A DNA stretch of 64,000 bases from Symsagittifera roscoffensis (Eukaryota; Xenacoelomorpha; Acoela; Convolutidae). The translations under genes and the position numbers were made by a program. Positions within the stretch are counted from its first letter, which is position 1. Each line of letters begins with the position of its first letter. Of the stretch, positions 36,001 to 45,000 are shown one piece after another. The stretch lies in NCBI RefSeq assembly GCF_963678635.1, contig NC_087070.1, positions 5,430,539 through 5,494,538 on the forward strand. Reading direction: 5' to 3'. The notes beneath the pieces were generated by a model. The model saw only the letters and a list, made by a program, of their open reading frames with translations, was not told where the DNA came from and did not search any database.

Positions 36001-39000
36001 GTTTTTAGGGCACAGATTGTTTTTGGAAATCGAAAGTTGATTTTATCAATTTATCTATGATGATGAAAAATAAAGCGTGCGTGCGAGTTATGTGAGCGTG
36101 GCGAGTTACTCTGCACTCAAAATAATTGCAAATTGATTTGAGTCAAGCTGGTCATAATAATTTCCTATAGCACTTTTATAAATTATTCGAGCTGCTTGAA
36201 AATTTTCATCCGTTTTTTTTTTGCTATCCGATTTTTTTCGTACCAAATCTTGTATATAGGGTTAAGCAACTTGCGCGGTTATGTCAAATTATGGGAATGA
36301 ATAGTTGTTTTAGGTTTTTTGTGTTATCATAATGAAATATATCAAAAGATTTTTTAGTTCGAAAACCTTCATTTCCAGTTTTCAGTTGTATTTTTTCGTA
36401 AATTTTAAATACACGTCCGTACTCTGAATACAATTTTCTATTCGAATTTTTTTTGTACTTTGGTTGTAATTTCGTCAACCATGATTTGGTCTATTTCAGC
36501 TTTTCATGAGCGTAGTGAAGAGTCTTGCATAGGTCTTGATGATTAATTTGTTGGTTTTTAAGGAAAAATTGTTGAAATTTATTCACGCTTAGCGTTGATT
36601 TTTCGCGGTTATAACTTTTGATTTTATTTAAGTTCAGTTTTTTCCTTTGTTAAAAGGAAATCAAACTCCACTATCGAACAGCAAACGTGATCGAATTCTG
36701 GTTTCGAATGTGGTTTTTAATTTTCAGATTTCTTAGCGGAGTAAAAACTTTTCGTAATGATCCAATTTTCTCAAATTGGGTTAATTTTATCAAAAACTGT
36801 CGATTATAATTTGATTTTGAAATTCAAAGGGTTTTTAGGGCACAGATTGTTTTTGGAAATCGAAAGTTGATTTTATCAATTTATCTATGATGATGAAAAA
36901 TAAAGCGTGCGTGCGAGTTATGTGAGCGTGGCGAGTTACTCTGCACTCAAAATAATTGCAAATTGATTTGAGTCAAGCTGGTCATAATAATTTCCTATAG
37001 CACTCAAAATATAAAATTTGAACATGTAAGTTCAAAAATATCAAGTTTTTTGAACTTGTACGAGCATTCTTGGTAACCGTTAAATTTGGTTGTTTTGTAA
37101 ACGGATATTATCTATGAATTTGAGCTGCTATAGCAAGCGGCAGGGTGTTGTCGAATGAAGAATGATTTTTTTTTCAGAGTATAGTTATTTGAAAAAATCA
37201 CGAACCTGAAGTTGCAATAGATTTTGAAGAAAATGCTGCGACCGTGAAGTGTTTTTAATACGACCATGAAGCTTTTTATGGTATGAAATAACTTTATTTT
37301 CGAGGTTCCACAATCTGTTTGACGTACCGTGGGTACGATTCAAGCGCTAGTATATCTAATTGTTTCGACTTTGTAAGAGAATGACGTAATATTTGTTTCC
37401 AGTATCTTTTTCGTTCAGACCAAGTCAAACTATTTGTGTAGCGAGTGAATGTGAATTGTTTTAGTTTTGGCGACAGAGATAACTTAGTTTTGTTCATCGA
37501 CGGACTAGTAAAGTACTTCAACAAGGAGCCAGGGTGTCACAATGTTGAGGCGTTTCTGAAGCGCTTCGACATTCCTCCAATTCCGTCCTCAGATCCAAAG
37601 TGGAGTGTCTCGGAACCAAAATACAGCCAGGTGGCGATAGACCTGGAGATCAGGCGGAATACAGGCGACACGGTTGTAACAGAGGAGGATTTGAGAGCCA
37701 AGCGAGAAACGGAACTTGAGATGCAAACGAAGAGTAGAGTGACGAGGGGGGCTGGTCAGTGGCCCCCTTTGCCCCCCAGAGGGTACACAGTAGGGGGGTT
37801 GAGTGGGGATTCAGTTGGATACGAGCAGAGTAGCTCTGCACAGGTGGCAGAAGTGCCTCCCCCTCCCAAACCACCTTCAGAATGGAAGCCGGAGTATGTT
37901 GTGCCGCCCAGAATGAGTAAGTTTATTATTCTTTTGTTTTTCGAAGCACTGCTGAAGATGATGTTTAAAACATCTCCAGATCAAATTATTCTTTGTTTTT
38001 AGTTTCTATAGCTCGTTCCTTGTTGAAATATTTTTTGTATTGCTCTTTTGCAGTGTTTAACGTCTTGTAAATGGCATTTCGATTTTTTAAAGAAGTTAAG
38101 CGCAAGGAATGTGTCTCGAAGACTGGAAAAACCAAACAGCTCCAATGAGAAATTGGGTTTTTTGAGCTGCAAAAGAAATATATAGTATTCCGATCAGCAA
38201 CACTTTTATTCAAATTCAGTTTTTGTCTCAAAACATTGCCACTCATAACAAACATAACTTAGAGTGGTTGCTAATATGTTCCCAAGAGTTCAGATTCTAT
38301 ATGTGATTTTTAACTCTTTTTTGTGGCAGTAACGGCTGAGCCAAATCGAATCATTGGCGACTCTTCTCTGAACCAGCAGATGGACAACTCTAATTCCCCG
38401 AAACATTCATCAACACCACTATCACAAGGAGTTCAATCGGGGTCAAAGTCAGATGAAGATGGGAATACTCTACCGGTGTCTGTGCGTGGTGAAAAACGAC
38501 CAAGAGAAGCAACTGTGTCTGGAAGTGAGCAGCAGCCCAATTTCTTGTCATCATCGCCCCAAGGAAGCCAAGAGAAGAAACCGAGATCATCTGACCCAGA
38601 AATTTTCGCCGAAAATGACACAGCGCCAGTTGTGGTGTGTTTCTACTATTCTTTATTTTTTGAGCATTTAAGTGATGCTTAGAATGTTGGAAAAGCTATG
38701 AATACAATTGAGGATTAAAAAATTTGTAGCTGTCGCCGTTTGTTCGCATATATATTGTTAAAGTTACTGTATCGATGTAAAATTTTATTTTAGTTTTAAC
38801 AGTAATGAATGTAGTGAGTACTCGTATATAGGTCTGGATGTTTTGTTTTTTTTTTCAGGGAAAAGTCTTAGAATTTGTTCACGCTGAAATTAACTTTTTT
38901 GCGGTTTGACTTTTGATTTTTTTCAAGTTCAGTTCATTTCCTTTGTTTAAAGGAAGTCAAACTCCACTATCGAACAGAAAAAGTGTAAAGGTCATGATGA

Positions 39001-42000
39001 ACATGATCGACTTCTGATTTCGAAAATGGAAATTAATTATCAGATTTCCCAGCGAAATAAATGTTTTACATATTGATCCAATTTTCTCAAATTGGGTTAA
39101 TTTTAACAACAAATGTCCATCATAAATTGTTCTACAAATTCAAAGAGCTTTAAGACCATGATTTGTTTCTTTGTAATTCAAAAGTTGAATGCTCTTGAAA
39201 AAAACAAGTTGGGTTTTTTTTTCAGTTTCATTGCGTTCATTACTCTTTTCCAACTGTTAGTTTGATATGTTTTTTTGTTTATTTGCGTTCTTTACTCTTT
39301 TCCAACTGTCAGTTGGCTATGTTTCTTTTTATGTAGAATATCTGCAATGAAGCAGGAAGTCAGGCATCATCGGGAACATCAGCTGGTCGAGAAGAGGGAT
39401 TGGAGGGTGGGGAGAAAACGGTCGCAGTTTCAACCACCTCTTCCAGTCTCAACATGGAAGTCACATTTCCAAGTTGGTTGTTTTCAGTTTCCACCACGTG
39501 AACAGTTTCTCTTCTTTTGGACCTCGTCAACAGTTTCTCTCCTAAACTTACCAATTCAACGTCACCCCTAAAATTAAACGGCAAATTAAAACAGTAATGC
39601 GAATATGCAAAATGCCGCATTCTGATTGGCTGAAAAAGAATGCATTTAACATGCTGTTATGTGGATGAGTTTTTTTGGGGGGTGGAGAGGTAGAAGAAGA
39701 CAAACAGTTTATTTATTCGTTTCACCTATCGATACTGAACTCTGCGGTAAATTACCAGAAGACTGGTGTTGAGGGCCAAAAAAAATTATTCGGCCACTTC
39801 AGATCAATTTTCATTAATATCATGCCAAAATTGAGATTAAAGTTGTTGTTTTCATCTTCAAATTCGCATTAAATTCTTACAATTTAATGCAGACTGCGTT
39901 ATATGCGCTGAAAGTAATTTTTTGAATTGGAGCTCTTGGAAACGGCTCGTTTTTCTTGTAAATCAGTTCGTTTGATTCCGGTTGGTTTCAGTTGGGTCTC
40001 TCCCAGCCGTAAATCTGGGAAGGGGGTGGTTGGGAGTTATTTGATCGATATTCTTGTGTTATGGGACCATGAAGAAGTAGATTTGTGTTGCGGGGTTCTC
40101 GACCATTAGTATATAAGCTATTTTTTGATCAAAAGTTTTTTGTAGAAAAGCTTGACATGGTCATATTTATTCAAATTAAGTCTTTTTGATTTTTCTTGCT
40201 CGGAAAACATCTTCATTTGCCGTCGATAGTGTTGCGATATTGTCTCTTTTCTCGAAGAATGTTTCTTGTTTGATTTCAGATGACACCACCTACTTTTCCT
40301 CTGTGTCCTGTCAGCTGGAGACTCTTCACTTGTCCAGCAGTGGCAAAACACAACCCCCTTCACAAGACGACCTCAACCAGATTATGGCTGGGACATCAGT
40401 GCGTGGTAACAGCTCAGCCGCAGAACACAAGGCCATTTTAACCGGTCGATTCGGTAAGGGTTTATAGCTAAATTTTTCTGATGTTCTCTAATAATTTGTC
40501 AATTTTCATGTCTCAAACGTGATTAGATTTATTCTTGGAAGTTTCAAGTAAGAATTGGTGTACGGATTTATGAAGAGATCATGACCAATGCACCAAACTG
40601 CATAATTTCATTTAATATGCATTTTTGTAGACTAGCGTTAATTGTTTCCCTTAAGCTATCATTTTTAGTTGACTTGACAGACGAGCGAGTTCTAGACATA
40701 CGCTAATTACACTTGCGAAAACAAGCGCCTTGTAATCGGAAATTTTTTCCCGTAAATTTGTTTTCTTTCAAATTTTTAACTTGCTTTATCATTACACTTG
40801 CGAGCAGCTAGTGTATTAGTACGAACCTTCTTTTTTCAAATCTAACTCGCAAATAAAAGTGTTCATTGAAAGTGGAAAATTGCTCACTTATTTTGTGGCA
40901 GTTTTGCTATAATCACGATCTGTAGCATTGGAAATTTGAAATTTTATAGCATCTGTTTTCTACTTTGTTTATGGCTTGTGTTTGAGTAATATTAAGCGTC
41001 TGCGGCTGAGTGGTTAGTGCGTGAGACTCTTATTCTCTAGAGCGGAGATTTATCCAAGACCTAGACGAATTTTTACTGATTCGAGGCTAATCTTACTTTT
41101 TTATTGCACTTAATAGAGCTGTTTTTTTCCTGGTCTCGCTAATATTTGCAAAGCGCAGCTTTGCCTCTGTGTTGAATGTTAACAACTCAGGTTCTTTCGC
41201 TTTTGGCCTAGAGATGACGCCGTCACCTTTGCACCATAAGGTTTGGGGTTCGAATAGCGGCCTGTCCTTGTTTTTTTTTTCAAAATATATGCATTGAAAA
41301 AACTTCCCGAAAAAAATGGTTTTTCAGATTTTAGTTTATCTGCTCAAGTTTTTCGGCTCAGTTGGCACATCACGGATCTTTTTTGTTAGCAGGTAACATG
41401 GTAGTTGCAAGTATTGTTCATTGTTGTTTCAGGGGGACTTGAAACTTTTTAAATTAACTTAGCAAAGAATTTTTTTTCGGCTCAACTGGTGTTAATTACA
41501 CTTGCGTTGGTAATTGCACAACTAGACTTTTTTCATCGTAAACAACTTTTTCTTACACATTTTCATCATGCTTTATTACTGAATCTGAACAATTTTCAGG
41601 TTCCTTTGCAATTGGCGTATGGTAACGCCGTAGCTTTTGCATCATTAGGTCCAGCTTTCGAATTGGGGCCTTTCCTTGTTTTCTCAGTATGTATCTAATT
41701 GAACGTTTTTTTTTCACGTAAAACCTAAGTTGTCGGACTTTTGTTCATCGGCTCAAGTTTTTTTTTTGTTAGAAGTAGATATCATGGTAGTTGCAAGTGC
41801 TGATCATTGTATTTCGGAGGGACCTGAAACTTTTTGAGTTTGTTAATAAATCAATATCTTTTCGGCTCAACTAGTGTCTGCTCAAAGATTGTCGGCTTTG
41901 TTTCCACTTCGTAAGTTTTGTTCCGTTGCTAATTTGAAATTCAAAAGTCTTGCTTGGTAGGTTTGCCTAGAATTCTTGTTTGTTGAAAACAGGTATTATG

Positions 42001-45000
42001 AAAATGTATGGGATCGGGTTTTTTGAGAGGCTTTGGAAAGTTTTCGTCTTTCTCAAAAACCACTCTGCTTGCCGATTTTCAAAAGAGTGGTACCAAGCCC
42101 CTCTGCATACTACGCTCGCCTCTTTCAAGAGTAATGAACGTAGTGGGTACTCTTATATAGGTCGTGCTGATTTTTTCAGGAAAAAGTCCTAAAATTTGTT
42201 CACACTCAATTTTGGTTTTTCGCGGCTTGACTTTTAAAGTTTTTTAAGTTCAGTGCATTTCTGTTGATAGAAGGATGGCAAACTCCACTATCGAACAGGA
42301 AAGTTGTAAAGGTCACGAAATACGTGATCGATGTGTAATTTCGAAAGTGGAAATTATTTATCAGATTTTCCAGTGAAATAAAATTTTGACCTATTTATCC
42401 AGTTTTCTCAAATTAGGTTATTTTTAACATGAAAATGTCCATCACAAGTTGTTCTACAAATTGAAAGAGCTTTAAGGCCATCTATTTTTTTTGAAATTCA
42501 AAAGTTGAAGATTTTTGAAAAAACAAGTCATTTTTTTCTGTCCGTTCCGTTCATGACTCTTTTCCACTGAAAGTTGGCTATGTTTTACCTTACCCCACTG
42601 TCTACAGCCTTCGAATAAGTGTGGGGGGAATTTTTGACTCAAATTTTATGATTTTTTTTTACATTTTCTCGAAAATTACCCACCCAAATCTGAGAATTTG
42701 CGCTGAATGGATAAAACAGGTTGTGGGAAACTCCCCTGCATAGGCGGTTACGCCCAAAGTTTTTTAAATAACAAGTTATGATCCTCGGAAAGTCAAATTT
42801 TCGATTTTGAACCGTTTTTTGAAACTTTTTGACTTTTCTCGGAAACTACCCTCCTAAATCTGAGGTTTTGGCTGCAATGGGTAGAACGGGTTGTGGGGGC
42901 TCCCCTGCATCAGCGGTTAAGCCCAAAAATTTTTTACACAAAAAGTTATCACCCTTCGGAAAAGTCAAATTTTTGGATTTTGACCGTTTTTTGGAACTTT
43001 TTCATTTTCTCAAAAACTACCGTCGCGAATCGGAGATATTGGTATCAATGGGTAGTACGAGATGTGAGAAGCTCCCCTGCATAAACAGATACGCCCACAT
43101 TTATTGTACTCAAAAGTTATGACCCTCGGAAAAGTCATTGTTCTGATTTCTTGTCCGCTTTTTGACTTCTCGAAAACAACTCAATCTGATATCAAGGTTT
43201 TAATCAAGGCAAATATTGTGAGAAGCTTCCGTGCATAAGATGCTATGCCTTCAACTTTGAACAAAAAAATTTTTCTGGGAAAATTCCAAAATCGCAAAAA
43301 AAATTTCACTCATCTCTTAATAGAGCAACAACTTTGAAATTATCTATTCCATCCCGCATCAGTAGAACAAATTCAAAAATTATCAAACAGGTACCTCTAG
43401 CTTTAGCTGGGCTTCTAGTATATGGGGTTGTGTTTTTAATTGTTTTTTGAGACGCTTTGAAAAGATTTTAATTTTTTGCAAATGGCTTAGTTTTTCTCAA
43501 ACTATTCTATCGATTTTCAAAAAAGGGGTATGAATGGAAAGACCGCCTACTCCCCTGTCTACCTGCATAATTCTCTAGTCTTCTATTACTTTACCCCTCT
43601 GTCTACAGCCTTCGATAAAGTCTGTGGCGGTCTATTTCTACCATATTTAAAAAAATCGTTTCCTCAAAAACGTTCATCTCAAATCTGAAGATTTTGGTTT
43701 CAGATCTCAACTGCATAAGCCGCTACGCCCAAATTGTTTAACGCATAAATTTATGGCACTGGGAAAAGTCAAATTTGTGACTTTTTGACCGGTTTTTGAA
43801 ATTTTTCTTGAGAACTACCCTCCCATGAGATTTTGGATTCAATCTAAATTGCAGGTGGCGTGATTCTCTTCTACATAAGTGGCTTCGCCCATTTTTTTTA
43901 ATTCTCGGAATTATCATTTTTTTTTCGTTGGCTGTTTTTGAACTTTTCTCGATAACTAACCTCCCAAATCTGATATCATAGCTTTAATCGAAACAATAGG
44001 TTGTTGAAAACCTACTCTTATAATTGGATACGCCCAATTTTTTTTAGAAAAAAGTTATGACTTTCAAACATGTCAAACTTTTGAAACTTTGACCGTTTTT
44101 TAGAAACCTTTGATTTTAAAAACGACTGTCAAATCTGAGACGAAAAGTTCAATCGAAAGAACAGGTTGCAATAGTTCCTGTAAAAGTGGCGACTTCCTTT
44201 TTTTTGTAAGAGAAGTCGAATGTTCTTGGATAAATTCCAATATCTCGAAAAATTTTCACTCTTCTTTAAGTTGGGAAACAACTAAGGTCTTGAACAAAGT
44301 CCCATTTTAAAAATTACGCACTTCGTCCCGCATCAGTTTAACAAATTTAAAAATTTCAAGTCACATAACTTCTGCTTTAGCTGGGCTCCTATTTGTCTTT
44401 TATCAAGAGATACGAAAATTTTCTTTCACTTTTTTTCGTTTTTTAATGTTTGTGTTTTTTAATGTTTGCGTATAAATCATTCCAGCAGTTTTTGTAGATT
44501 TGGGAGGAGCTTGAAAATCTGAGATGTATGCTTTTTACAAGGCTTGAATTTTCAAAAATGCTATGAAAACCTCCTCTACCTTCGGTTTTCCTCTTTGGAA
44601 AAGTCCTAGATCAACGTCTGGTGCTTAATATAAAGCTTAAGTTTGTTTGATTGCTTTTTTAGGCGAGCTGTTAGTCTACAAACAACTATGCGAAACATGG
44701 AAAGGATCAACAGAAATCCACTGGCTAAACGAAACAACGGAGCAGTACAGGCCGTACGACATCTGTGTAACGCATAAATCTACGCAGAAGATAGATTTTA
44801 TAGAGGTCAAATCAACTTCTTCACCCCAATGCGAAGTGTTTAAAATATCGTCTGCAGAACTGAAATTCGCCACTGAGAAAGGCTCGAACTATTTCTTGTT
44901 TTTCGTGTTCAACGCTTTAGACCCAAAACCGACTGTCACTTATTTTTCAAATTTGCAAAATAAGTTAGACACGAATCAAGTTTCGTTGCTGCTGCAGATG

